Below, in pieces: positions 7,547 through 16,200 of a stretch of DNA of 20,109 nt. Each line of letters begins with the position of its first letter. The stretch's first letter is position 1. The stretch lies in IMG/VR virus record IMGVR_UViG_3300024062_000088, positions 1-20,109 of that record; one strand, 5' to 3'. The position numbers and the translations under genes are program-made. The notes beneath the pieces were generated by a model. That model was not told the origin of the DNA. It did not search any database and worked only from the letters and a program-made list of their open reading frames with translations. The DNA is from a virus.

Positions 7547-7576
7547 AACCAATCAATTAATTTTATATTTTATATT
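7547..7576 (+). promoter_or_regulatory. AT-rich leader of the scaffold gene
   Basis: The 30-base gap between portal and scaffold holds CAATTAATT followed by repeated TTTTATATT up to the ATG. It has no Shine-Dalgarno. It could combine a weak promoter and an A/T-rich initiation region for the highly expressed scaffold and capsid genes. No convincing Bacteroidota TAnnTTTG box is seen, so a promoter is not claimed. Confidence 0.35.
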
Positions 7577-8731
7577 ATGAGTAAAGAAACTAAAGAAGAA
7601 AACGTTACTAAAGTGGATTTAAGCGCGAAAGCAGCAGATCCAGTTGAAGACAATGTTACAAAATTAGATTTAAGTGAACAACCAAAAGAAGATACAGATG
7701 TTGCAGTTGACGCAACAGGAACTGATGGAAGCGATGAAGCTACCGACGCCGCACCGAAACAAGAAGAAGTACAGGCGGAAGAAGAAGCACAAGTTGAGTC
7801 AACAGTAGAAGAGGTAGTTGTTGAAGAAATAACTAAAGAAGATGTTGAGCAAGCTGCAGAAGAAATTGAAGCTGCAGTAGTGGAAGCAGAGGCGACAGGT
7901 AATCCATTGCCAGAAAGTGTACAGAAGTTAGTAGACTTTATGCAAGAAACTGGTGGAGGTTTAGAGGATTATATGAAGTTAAATAGAAATGTTGAAGAGC
8001 TTGATAATATGACGGCTTTAAAACAATACTACGAAAACACAAAACCTCATTTATCTTCTGAAGAGTTAGACTTTTTGTTAGAAGACAAGTTTAGTTATGA
8101 CGAAGAGTATGATGACAACAAAGACATAATGCGTAAAAAGCTAGCTTTGAAAGAAGAAGTAGCAAGCGCTAAAAAGCATTTAGAAAATCAAAAGTCTAAA
8201 TACTACGAAGAAATAAAAAATGGTTCTGCGCTAACGCCAGAAGCTAATAAGGCTTTAGAGTTTTTTAATAGATATAATAAAGAACAAGAAGCTACAAAAA
8301 TCACTGTTGAAAAACAGAGAACCGCGTTTGATCAAAAAACAAACAGCTTATTCAACGAAGAGTTCAAAGGTTTTGAATATAAAATCGGTGATAAGACGTT
8401 CAGATATAATGTGAAAAACGCACAAGAGATAAAGAACACACAAAGCGACATCAATAATTTCGTCAAAAGGTTTTTGGCAGAGGATAACACAATGTCAGAT
8501 GCTAAGGGTTATCACAAATCTCTTTATACTGCGATGAACGCTGATTCTATCGCTCAACATTTTTACGAACAAGGTAAAGCCGATGCTTTAAAAGACTCAA
8601 TTGCTAAAAGCAAAAATGTAAGTATGCAACCTCGTCAAGGACTTGGTGAAGTTAAAGCCGGAGGTACTACGTTCAAAATATTAGGTGGTGAAACATCAGC
8701 AGACTTCAAAGTTAAATTGAAAAGAAAGTAA
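7577..8731 (+). CDS. Capsid scaffolding protein
   Basis: This 384-residue protein lies between portal and MCP, the standard scaffold position. The N-terminal third (about residues 35-115) is low-complexity and very acidic, dominated by Glu, Asp, Ala and Val. The middle (about 120-290) is helical and charged with coiled-coil character. The C-terminal part after about 340 is basic and ends KVKLKRK, which would suit contact with the acidic inner capsid surface. A short motif, NVTK(V/L)DLS, occurs twice near the start (residues 9-16 and 26-33). Scaffolds direct MCP assembly and then leave the prohead or are cleaved; no protease signature is seen inside the protein. The identity rests on context and composition, not on a recognised family. 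Confidence 0.75.
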   Translation: MSKETKEENVTKVDLSAKAADPVEDNVTKLDLSEQPKEDTDVAVDATGTDGSDEATDAAPKQEEVQAEEEAQVESTVEEVVVEEITKEDVEQAAEEIEAAVVEAEATGNPLPESVQKLVDFMQETGGGLEDYMKLNRNVEELDNMTALKQYYENTKPHLSSEELDFLLEDKFSYDEEYDDNKDIMRKKLALKEEVASAKKHLENQKSKYYEEIKNGSALTPEANKALEFFNRYNKEQEATKITVEKQRTAFDQKTNSLFNEEFKGFEYKIGDKTFRYNVKNAQEIKNTQSDINNFVKRFLAEDNTMSDAKGYHKSLYTAMNADSIAQHFYEQGKADALKDSIAKSKNVSMQPRQGLGEVKAGGTTFKILGGETSADFKVKLKRK

Positions 8732-8753
8732 TTAACTTTAAAAATTAGAAATT

Positions 8754-10160
8754 ATGGCAGGAGTAAATCCAACAGCTGGAGCAGGCTTAAATAGCGTTCC
8801 AGCACCAGGTAAGCAAACAGTCGCTTCGGCGTTTGTTGACCTAAGAGACTCTGGATGGGCACAACAGTATCTTCCAGAATTAATGGACAAAGAAGCTGAG
8901 GTTTTTGGAAACAGAACTATCTCAGGATTTTTAGCACAAGTTGGTGCTGAAGAAGCAATGGCATCTGATCAGGTATTATGGTCTGAGCAAGGTCGTTTGC
9001 ATATCAAAGAATCTGTAACAATCACAACTGCATCTACTGGTCTTTGTACTACAGCTGCGGCTCACTCTGTAAGAGTAGGTGATACCGTTGTTCTTCACGG
9101 AATTTCAGGTACAGGTGATGGTGCAACTGTTAAAGGTTACGTATCTGCGGTTCCTTCAACAACTACATTTAACGTTCTTCCTTATACGCAAGACGCTTTA
9201 AGTACTGGTTCTTTATTTGCTGACGCTGATACTGCAACTGTATTTGTTTACGGTTCAGAATACAAGAAAGGACAAACTGGTAGAACAGAAGCTTTAGAGC
9301 CTGGCTTTGAGTCTTTTGAAAACAAGCCTGTTATCATCAAAGACCTTTATGAAGTATCTGGATCTGATGCATCTGCAATCGGTTGGATCGAAGTATCTGG
9401 TGAAGAAGGACAAAACGGTTACTTATGGTACTTGAAAGCTTCAGGTGACACTATGGCTCGTTTCTCTGACTACTGTGAGATGACTTGTATTGAAGGTGAA
9501 TTAGCTACTGGTTCTGGTGTACAAGGTGAACTAGGTGCTATCGCTGGTACTGAAGGTTTATTTGCAGCAGTTAAAAACAGAGGTCACTTTACAGCTGGTA
9601 TTACTGGTGCCACAGCTTCAGATGATTTAGAGTCTTTTGACTTTATTCTTAAAAAGTTTGATGCTCAAGGTGCTATCGAAGAAAACATGATGTTTGTAAA
9701 CAGAGGTGTATCTTTAGCAATTGATGATATGTTAGCTGCTCAAAATTCTTACGGAACTGGTGGTACTTCTTACGGAGTATTTAACAATGACGAAGAAATG
9801 GCATTAAACTTAGGTTTCTCTGGATTCAGAAGAGGTTCTTATGACTTCTACAAGTCTGACTGGAAATACTTAAACGATGCTAACACTCGTGGAGCATTAA
9901 ATGGAGAAGATATTAGAGGGGTATTTGTACCTGCTGGTGTATCTTCAGTATACGATCAAATGTTAGGGAAAAACATGAAGCGTCCGTTCTTACACGTACG
10001 TTACAGAGCTTCTCAAACTGAGTCTCGTAAAATGAAAACATGGATCACTGGATCTGTAGGAGCTGCAACATCTGATATAGATGCAATGGAAGTAAACTAC
10101 TTATCTGAAAGATGTTTAGTAACTCAAGGAGCTAATAACTTTATGTTATTAACTGACTAA
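8754..10160 (+). CDS. Major capsid protein (HK97-type fold expected)
   Basis: This 468-residue protein follows the scaffold and precedes a strong terminator, as expected for the most abundant virion protein. The N-terminal arm carries FVDLRDSGWAQQYLPELMDK, a style seen in MCPs of crAss-like and related phages. Residues about 84-168 form a Thr/Gly-rich beta insertion with VRVGDTVVLHG and an aromatic strand, likely the extended loop or a projecting domain. The P-domain region includes NKPVIIKDLYEVSG and YLWYLKASGD (from about 190 to 232), and the C-terminal strand includes LHVRYRASQTESRKM. Cysteines occur at 98, 241, 245 and near 453. Codons look more uniform and pyrimidine-ending than in neighbouring genes (for example GGT, GCT, CGT), consistent with high expression. 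Confidence 0.87.
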   Translation: MAGVNPTAGAGLNSVPAPGKQTVASAFVDLRDSGWAQQYLPELMDKEAEVFGNRTISGFLAQVGAEEAMASDQVLWSEQGRLHIKESVTITTASTGLCTTAAAHSVRVGDTVVLHGISGTGDGATVKGYVSAVPSTTTFNVLPYTQDALSTGSLFADADTATVFVYGSEYKKGQTGRTEALEPGFESFENKPVIIKDLYEVSGSDASAIGWIEVSGEEGQNGYLWYLKASGDTMARFSDYCEMTCIEGELATGSGVQGELGAIAGTEGLFAAVKNRGHFTAGITGATASDDLESFDFILKKFDAQGAIEENMMFVNRGVSLAIDDMLAAQNSYGTGGTSYGVFNNDEEMALNLGFSGFRRGSYDFYKSDWKYLNDANTRGALNGEDIRGVFVPAGVSSVYDQMLGKNMKRPFLHVRYRASQTESRKMKTWITGSVGAATSDIDAMEVNYLSERCLVTQGANNFMLLTD

Positions 10161-10174
10161 TTATTATTACTTAG

Positions 10175-10207
10175 AGGGGAGATTAAGTTCTCCCCTTTAT
10201 TTTTTTT
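10175..10207 (+). terminator. Intrinsic terminator after the major capsid gene
   Basis: The palindrome AGGGGAGA (10175-10182) and TCTCCCCT (10189-10196) forms a perfect 8-base-pair stem with a 6-base loop (TTAAGT). The stem can be extended outward by a G-T, an A-T and a T-A pair, and it is followed by TTAT and seven T residues. It starts 15 bases after the MCP stop. It would end or attenuate the scaffold-MCP transcript, giving more capsid mRNA than neck and tail mRNA. Confidence 0.88.
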
Positions 10208-10227
10208 AACTATTATTATATTATATT
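10208..10227 (+). promoter_or_regulatory. AT-only leader downstream of terminator
   Basis: Between the terminator T-run and the next ATG lie 20 bases of alternating TATTAT sequence with a single C. Since it sits behind a strong terminator, expression of the downstream gene needs read-through or a promoter around here. I see no complete consensus promoter. Confidence 0.3.
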
Positions 10228-11103
10228 ATGGCAAATCAAAACGGTTCAAAACCAAAAAGTAAAAAATCATTTAAAGTTCAAGCTCAAGAACAAGAAGCAG
10301 CTCGCGAAAACGTATCAGCTGAAGTATATGCTGAGCCAACTCCTCAAAAAGTTGAAGCACCAGTTGAAAAATCAACTGCGTGGGAAATAAAAGATAGAGT
10401 ATATTTATTAAAAAACAACTTATCACCATTAAGCTACGCTATTAAAAGTAGTGGAATATTTTGGTTTGATGAAGAAAAAGGCTACGAAAGAGAGTTAAAA
10501 TATACTAGAAATCAAAAAACACCTTTTGTAGATGAATTTCCAGAAGGAAGTCAAAAAAGATTAGAGCATATTGTTTTTGAAGATGGAACTTTATTTGTTC
10601 CAAAACAAAAGCAAACTTTACAAAAGTTACTTTCATTGTATCACCCTCAAAGAAATAAACTATTCTACGAGCGCGATAACGTTAAAGTAGCAGTTAATGA
10701 GGTTGCGATGATAGAGCTTGAAATTGAAGCGCTAATGGCGGCTAAGACTATGGATATTGATATGTCTGAAGCAATTATGCGTGTAGAATTAGGCTCTAAG
10801 GTATCTACGATGAGTTCTAAGGAGCTTAAAAGAGATTTGTTGTTGTTTGCTAAATCAAACCCAAGTCTATTCTTAGAATTAGCTAATGATGATAATGTTC
10901 ATCTTAGAAATATTGGTATTAGAGCTACTGAAATGAATATAGTAAGTTTGTCTGCCGACCAAAGAACATTTTCTTGGGCTAGCAACGGTAGAAAATTATG
11001 TACAGTTCCTTTCAACGAGCATCCTTACTCAGCTCTAGCTTCTTGGTTTAAGACTGATGAAGGTATGGAAGTGTTTTCTTCCATTGAAAAACTATTGAAT
11101 TAG
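10228..11103 (+). CDS. Post-capsid structural-module protein of unknown function
   Basis: This 291-residue protein has a disordered, Gln/Glu/Lys/Pro-rich N-terminus (about residues 1-48), then a mixed globular region with aromatic-rich strands (SSGIFWFDEEKGY near 78-91, HIVFEDGTLFVPK near 113-125). A helical part follows, with EIEALMAAKTMDIDMSEAIM around residue 165. The C-terminal half contains FAKSNPSLFLELANDD and FSWASNGRKLCTVPF. It lies between MCP and the first ring gene, where head-completion or head-interior proteins are often encoded, but I do not recognise a family. It ends with TAG, one of only two TAG stops in the window. A DNA-associated or inner capsid role is possible given its charged tail, but this is speculation. 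Confidence 0.65.
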   Translation: MANQNGSKPKSKKSFKVQAQEQEAARENVSAEVYAEPTPQKVEAPVEKSTAWEIKDRVYLLKNNLSPLSYAIKSSGIFWFDEEKGYERELKYTRNQKTPFVDEFPEGSQKRLEHIVFEDGTLFVPKQKQTLQKLLSLYHPQRNKLFYERDNVKVAVNEVAMIELEIEALMAAKTMDIDMSEAIMRVELGSKVSTMSSKELKRDLLLFAKSNPSLFLELANDDNVHLRNIGIRATEMNIVSLSADQRTFSWASNGRKLCTVPFNEHPYSALASWFKTDEGMEVFSSIEKLLN

Positions 11104-11113
11104 TGTGATTATC

Positions 11114-11154
11114 TGTAGAAGCTAGGTCACAATAAAAGTGGCTTAGCGACTACA
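11114..11154 (+). other. Long imperfect hairpin in the ring-protein leader
   Basis: The 65-base gap between the post-capsid gene and the first ring gene contains a 41-base hairpin. TGTAG (11114-11118) pairs with CTACA (11150-11154), a 2x2 internal loop (AA opposite GA) follows, then GCTAGGTCAC (11121-11130) pairs with GTGGCTTAGC (11138-11147) with two G-U pairs, closed by a 7-base loop AATAAAA. No T-run follows, so it is not a standard intrinsic terminator. It ends 14 bases before the ATG and could be an RNA processing, stability or translation-control element. Confidence 0.6.
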
Positions 11155-11168
11155 CAACATAAAAAGAC

Positions 11169-12320
11169 ATGGCAGTAAGCATAGATACAGTATATCAAAG
11201 AGTTTTGGCTATTGCCAACAAAGAACAAAGAGGTTATATTACACCTCAAGAATTTAACTTGTTTGCTAACCAGGCTCAAATGAAAATATTTGAGAACTAC
11301 TTCTACGAGTTAGACAAATTCTTAAGACTACCAGGTAACGACTCTGCTTACTCTGATAGAATAAACATACTAGAGGAAAAAATAGCTTTCTTTGAAAAGA
11401 ACAAAGTAGCAATGAGTTTAGTTGATGGTGATTCTTACTTAACCGAAGAAGTTACTAATGGAGATTTTACTAATTTCGTCGGCTTTAATGAGACAAGCTA
11501 TGAATTAGGAGTAATACAGCACGCATCGGCTCCTGAAACAACACTAGTGTCTGGCGCGCTAACTCTCCCTGGTAAAGAAACTACTGGTACTAGAGTACAG
11601 CTTACTGATGGAATAGTGTCAAATTTTGGTCTTGACACAGGTCGATTCTACAACTTAACTTACACTATCACTACTGGCGGAACTACTAATCTTGTGATTT
11701 ACAACAACGATTCTTCTATTTTTACTTCAATTCCATTAACCGTTGGGACACATACTGTTATCTTCGAAGCGAAAGGCGATAGGCTTTTTATTTGGAATGC
11801 AGATACCACTCCTGCTAACACTGTTGTATTTAGCAGCGTATCTATAAAAGAAGTAGTTCAAGACACTGCTACACTACCTACGGACGTATATAGATTAGGC
11901 ACTGTTTTCTACAATAATGGAACTAAAAATATTAGAACTGAAAATATAACAGCTAAGGAAGCTGATTTAATGGAACAAACAGCTTTATACAAAGCTAGCG
12001 AGCTTAGACCTGTATACGTTAGATTGTCTGCAACTAGACTTAGATTTTACCCTGCTAATGTATCTCCGGTTAGATCTATTAGTAATGTAAGCTGTAACTA
12101 CACGGCACAACCTACAACAGCTAGCTGGGGCTATAATATAACGCTAGGGCAAGCAACATACAACTCGGCTACATCAACAGACTTTCAACTTCACCCATCT
12201 GAAGAAACTTCTTTAGTGTTTGATATTTTAGAATTAGCCGGAATAATGATGGAAGATCCTGGCTTAGTAAATGCTGCTAACAATGAAGAAGCAGCTAAGA
12301 ACCAACAAGAATTAATGTAA
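11169..12320 (+). CDS. Neck/ring protein with inserted carbohydrate-binding-like domain
   Basis: This 383-residue protein looks like a ring or head-to-tail connector protein of the crAss-like type that has been split by an insertion. Residues 1-85 are helical (VYQRVLAIANKEQRGYITP, FNLFANQAQMKIFENYF) and residues about 233-383 continue with LPTDVYRLGTVFY, VYVRLSATRLRFYP and a C-terminal helix (LVFDILELAGIMMEDPG). Between them, residues about 88-230 form a separate beta domain with the order typical of CBM4/9-like jelly rolls: EEVTNGDFTNFVG at the start, YNLTYTITTGG and THTVIFEAKGD in the middle, and VVFSSVSIKEV at the end. The core would sit in the virion neck. The insert would project outward and could bind glycans. 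The start is the only good ATG after the hairpin. Confidence 0.75.
   Translation: MAVSIDTVYQRVLAIANKEQRGYITPQEFNLFANQAQMKIFENYFYELDKFLRLPGNDSAYSDRINILEEKIAFFEKNKVAMSLVDGDSYLTEEVTNGDFTNFVGFNETSYELGVIQHASAPETTLVSGALTLPGKETTGTRVQLTDGIVSNFGLDTGRFYNLTYTITTGGTTNLVIYNNDSSIFTSIPLTVGTHTVIFEAKGDRLFIWNADTTPANTVVFSSVSIKEVVQDTATLPTDVYRLGTVFYNNGTKNIRTENITAKEADLMEQTALYKASELRPVYVRLSATRLRFYPANVSPVRSISNVSCNYTAQPTTASWGYNITLGQATYNSATSTDFQLHPSEETSLVFDILELAGIMMEDPGLVNAANNEEAAKNQQELM
11430..11858 (+). other. Inserted jelly-roll (CBM-like) domain within the ring protein gene
   Basis: This coding segment (residues about 88-230 of the ring protein) interrupts the helical N-terminal and mixed C-terminal halves. Its boundaries are set by the change from charged helix (KIAFFEKNKVAMSL) to a Gly/Thr/Asn beta pattern, and by the return at DTATLPTDVYRLG. 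The family assignment rests on strand pattern only. Confidence 0.55.
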
Positions 12321-12324
12321 GACT

Positions 12325-13224
12325 ATGGGACTACTATCAGGAACAGATCAGCAATACTACGAAGGTAGTGATTTAGGTAACTATCAATTTACTTCTCTCG
12401 AAGATATTATAAATCAATTTATAATAGCTTACGTTGGTGAAGGTAAAATAATAAGTAAAATAAAAAGAACAGACGTAGCTTTTCATGCTCAAAGAGCTTT
12501 ACAAGAGTTTAGTTTCGATACATTTAAGTCAATAAAGTCTCAAGAAATAACTTTACCACCTAGTTTAACTATTGCTTTACCTAGAGATTATGTGAACTAC
12601 GTTAAGTTTACTTGGTCTGACAATGCTGGTATAGAGCATGTTATATATCCAATATCTAAAACTAGTAACCCTACTAATGTTTTGCAAGATAGTAGTGGCA
12701 CTTATCAGTTCGATAGTGATGGTAATTTAAAAACAAACGTTAATGCTTCTGACGAAGCTATTGATTCAAAAACTTGGGACGATTACAAAAGCGCTAACGC
12801 ACACGAAAATACACAAGACAATTTAGACTACGATCAAGATTTATGGAATTATAACGTAGGTCAAAGATACGGACTTGATCCTCAGTTTGCTCAAATTAAT
12901 GGATCTTTTTACATTGACGAATTAAAAGGTCTAGTACACTTTAGCTCAGGTTTAGTTGGCGAGACTATATTGATAAAATACATAAGCGATAGTCTTGGTA
13001 CTGACGCTGAAATGAAAGTGCATAAGTTCGCTGAGGAGGCAATGTACAAGCAAATTGCATTAGCAATATTATCTACAAGAGCTAATGTTCCAGAATATGT
13101 TATAGGTAGATTTAAGAAAGAAGCTAGAGCTTCTAAAAGAAACGCAAAATTAAGATTATCTAATATTAAGATAGAGGAAATTACACAGGTTTTAAGAGGT
13201 AAGTCTAAGCAAATAAAACACTAG
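12325..13224 (+). CDS. Second neck/ring protein (tail tubular/head-completion type)
   Basis: This 299-residue protein begins four bases after the first ring gene. The helical segment IIAYVGEGKIISKIKRTDVAFHAQRALQEFSFDTFKS (read in two parts, residues about 33-69) followed by the beta segment LPPSLTIALPRDYVNYVKF (about 77-95) is characteristic of the ring or P22 gp4-like connector proteins found before the muzzle gene in crAss-like phages. A variable Asp/Asn-rich middle (about 110-190) leads to GSFYIDELKGLVHFSSGLVGE and a C-terminal helix (HKFAEEAMYKQIALAI). The tail is basic (FKKEARASKRNAKLRL). It should form a dodecameric ring below the portal. It ends with TAG, in frame with and only three bases before the muzzle ATG. 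Confidence 0.78.
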   Translation: MGLLSGTDQQYYEGSDLGNYQFTSLEDIINQFIIAYVGEGKIISKIKRTDVAFHAQRALQEFSFDTFKSIKSQEITLPPSLTIALPRDYVNYVKFTWSDNAGIEHVIYPISKTSNPTNVLQDSSGTYQFDSDGNLKTNVNASDEAIDSKTWDDYKSANAHENTQDNLDYDQDLWNYNVGQRYGLDPQFAQINGSFYIDELKGLVHFSSGLVGETILIKYISDSLGTDAEMKVHKFAEEAMYKQIALAILSTRANVPEYVIGRFKKEARASKRNAKLRLSNIKIEEITQVLRGKSKQIKH

Positions 13225-13227
13225 TAC

Positions 13228-16200
13228 ATGGCTGAAATGAAAAGAAATTTCCTTAAAGGAAAAATGAACAAGGATTTTGACGAAAGACTTGTTCCTAGTG
13301 GAGAGTATAGAGATGCTTTAAACGTAGAAATAGTAAGCTCAGAAGGATCAAACGTTGGAACAGTACAAACTTTAAGAGGTAATAGTCAAGTTGACAACAT
13401 AAACTTTTCCTCCAGCGCACTAGCAGTTGGTAGTGTTGAAGACGAAGAAAACAATTTATTCTACAGTTTTATAGCAAACACTTATGATTTAACTGAACAT
13501 GCAAATGGAGGTTTTATTGGTAACAAGTGTGACACTATATGGCAGTACAAACAAGATGAGTCTGGAAATATAAGCGAGCAAAAGGTAGTTGTTAACGATA
13601 TGTATACGTCTCAGCAAATACCTAATACATTCGAGTATACTAATGATGGACAAGCAGTAACTATAACTGGTTTAAGTAGAGTAGCAAACTCTTTTAGACC
13701 AGGTGTTGTTGGAGGTTTTCCAGATGAACCAACTTATCTTGCTACTGGTGTTAGAGTGGGGATGCGTGTTCAAAAAATAAACGTAGCTGGTAATGACCTA
13801 TGGGGCAGCGCAGATATAAGAGTATTATCAATAGCAGATAGTGGCGATGGAACAATGGAGTGTACTATAACACCTTTAATTGGCATTGCTGAAGATAGAG
13901 ACGATTATGACGCAGCTGATATAGCTGCTGGAACTATAATAAGGTTTTCTTCCGACAGAATATTAAACTTTTCCACTGGAACTAAAGAGACTGCTACAAC
14001 AGTGGCTAGTAGCGGTCAAGTTTCTTTTACACCAAGTCTAGATGGTGAAACTACACTTATAACAGGTATAAACGTGTTAGATGATCTATTACTTTGGACT
14101 GACGGTAGAAATGAACCTAAAAAAATAAATATAAAAAACGGAATAGCTGGTAGTTCTAGACTTGCTGAACATACTAGATTATGGATTCCACAGAGAGAAG
14201 AAAAATTCCTTAGAGGTTGGCTTAAAGAAGAACATATTAATGTTATAAAGAAAACACCTTCAACTTCACCTAAGATAGAACCTCTTTCTACTTTAAGAAA
14301 TGGACCAACGAGCAGTTTAGTAAAAAAATATGTTGAGTTTGCATCTCCAGTAGCTGGACCTTTTGCTTTGCATGGACCTGGTGGAAATATATTTCCTGTT
14401 GGAACGGACCATTGGTTAGACTCGCTTATCGACAACGTAGCTTGGCAACCGTTCGACAAGATTAAATTAATAGGACAATCCTCTAATACTGTTGTTTACT
14501 TTAGATTAATACCACCTTATAACGCAGGTACAGATACAATAGATAAGCGTTTGTTTAGGCAAATAACCGTACCTGAAGGATACGATCCTAATGAAGTAGC
14601 TGAAGTTTGGTCTGCCTCTTTGGTAGTAGAAGAAGTTGACTCTTTATTTAAAGACAAGTTTATACATTTTGCTTACAGGTATAAATACACAGATGGAGAG
14701 TATTCTGTAATATCGCCTTATTCTACTTCAGCGTTTATTGCTGATGGTTATCAGTATAGCGCTTTGACTGGCTTTAATGACGGAATGCTTAATATAACTA
14801 GGATTGTAAACGTATCTAATTTTGTAACTCCATCTACCCCAGAAGATGTTGTAGCGGTAGAAATTTTAGCAAGGGATGTAAATGACGATGCTCAAAGTGT
14901 TTGGTCAGTAGCTTTCATTGATATTAACGATACTGCTTGGGCTAACGGAGGGTTTGTAAGTATAGATGACAACTCTTTTGGTGGAGCAATACCAACAGAT
15001 CAACTGCTTAGAGATCAAGACTTTGTTCCTATAACGGCTAGAGCTCAAGAAATAGTTGGTAACAAAATAATATATGGTAATTACACTCAAAACTACGATT
15101 TAAACAAGGTGAATATTATAACTGAAGTAGTATCTGCTTCGCCTTACCAAGGTGCCACTCAGTTATCTAATAACAATATAACTACCGCTCAGTCAGAGCC
15201 TTTAATAGTAAACCAAGGTGGTGTTGGTAATAGCTTATACAATGGTCCACTTAGAACTGACTACGAGGCTTCTGATCCACAGGGTAACTTTACTAACACG
15301 CCTGGAAATTATTTTTACACAGCGCCTCAAGATGGAACATACATTATAAAAGCAAGTGTCAACACGTTGATTTACAAGGCTATCCGTGGATTCGTTACAT
15401 ATAGTACCGGTCAAGCCAGTGATAGACTTGTTATATTTAGACCAGGCGTTGCTTTAAGACTGTATGACGTAGATGCTGCCGCATTCTTAACTAACGATGA
15501 AGTTACGCAGTTGTCAGGTGGTCCTTCTAGTAATCAATTTTTGTCAAATTCTCCGCAAGGACAAGCATTTACGGTCAATTTGTCTTATCCATCGGATTTT
15601 GAAGAAGTTAACTTTACATGGCAAGTTCCACTAACAGAAAACAAAAAGATACAAGTTAGAATTGTTGTAGATGATTACTCAAGTTTTACAACTTTCCCAC
15701 CAGGGGGCGTGTACAAAAGCATGAGCACGGACTTAGAGTACGGAACTATTGGAGCTACTTTTTCGTGGCCAAGTCCAAGTTCATACTATGCGACAGTTAA
15801 AAATGCCACATTCAATGTTGTTAGTTCGCCAGAAGTAGAAGAAAACATAATATTAGCACAAGGACTTAAGTCTGTGAAGTCTAATAAAACATATCAAACC
15901 GGTATAATGTATACGGATGGCAATAGACAAGCTGTAGTTCAAACAAACGAGTCTAGCAAGGTACAAACGCAAGTTCAAGACGCTATATCTGTAAATAGGA
16001 TAGCATGTACACCTATTAATACACCGCCAGTTTGGGCAACGCACTACAAGTATGTAGTAAAAGAAGTAGAGAACAGAGAGTACAATCTAGTTATGTCCGA
16101 GTCTTATTCTAACAATGATGATAACTTTGCTTGGCTTGTTTTCAACTCGTCTGATGTAGATAAAATCAGCGAAGGTGATTTCTTAATAATGAAAAAGAAG

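Noticed and set aside
11114-11154. The hairpin as a tRNA or an intrinsic terminator
   Set aside because: It lacks the cloverleaf arms and a T-loop sequence, and no T-run follows the stem on either strand.
11101-11180. Read-through of the TAG at 11101-11103 into the ring gene
   Set aside because: The downstream ring gene is in another frame and a second TAG follows after four codons, so no fusion would be made.
14016-14459. Reverse-strand frame of 147 codons within the muzzle gene
   Set aside because: It is embedded in a 1981-codon gene with clear family signatures, so it is a chance frame.
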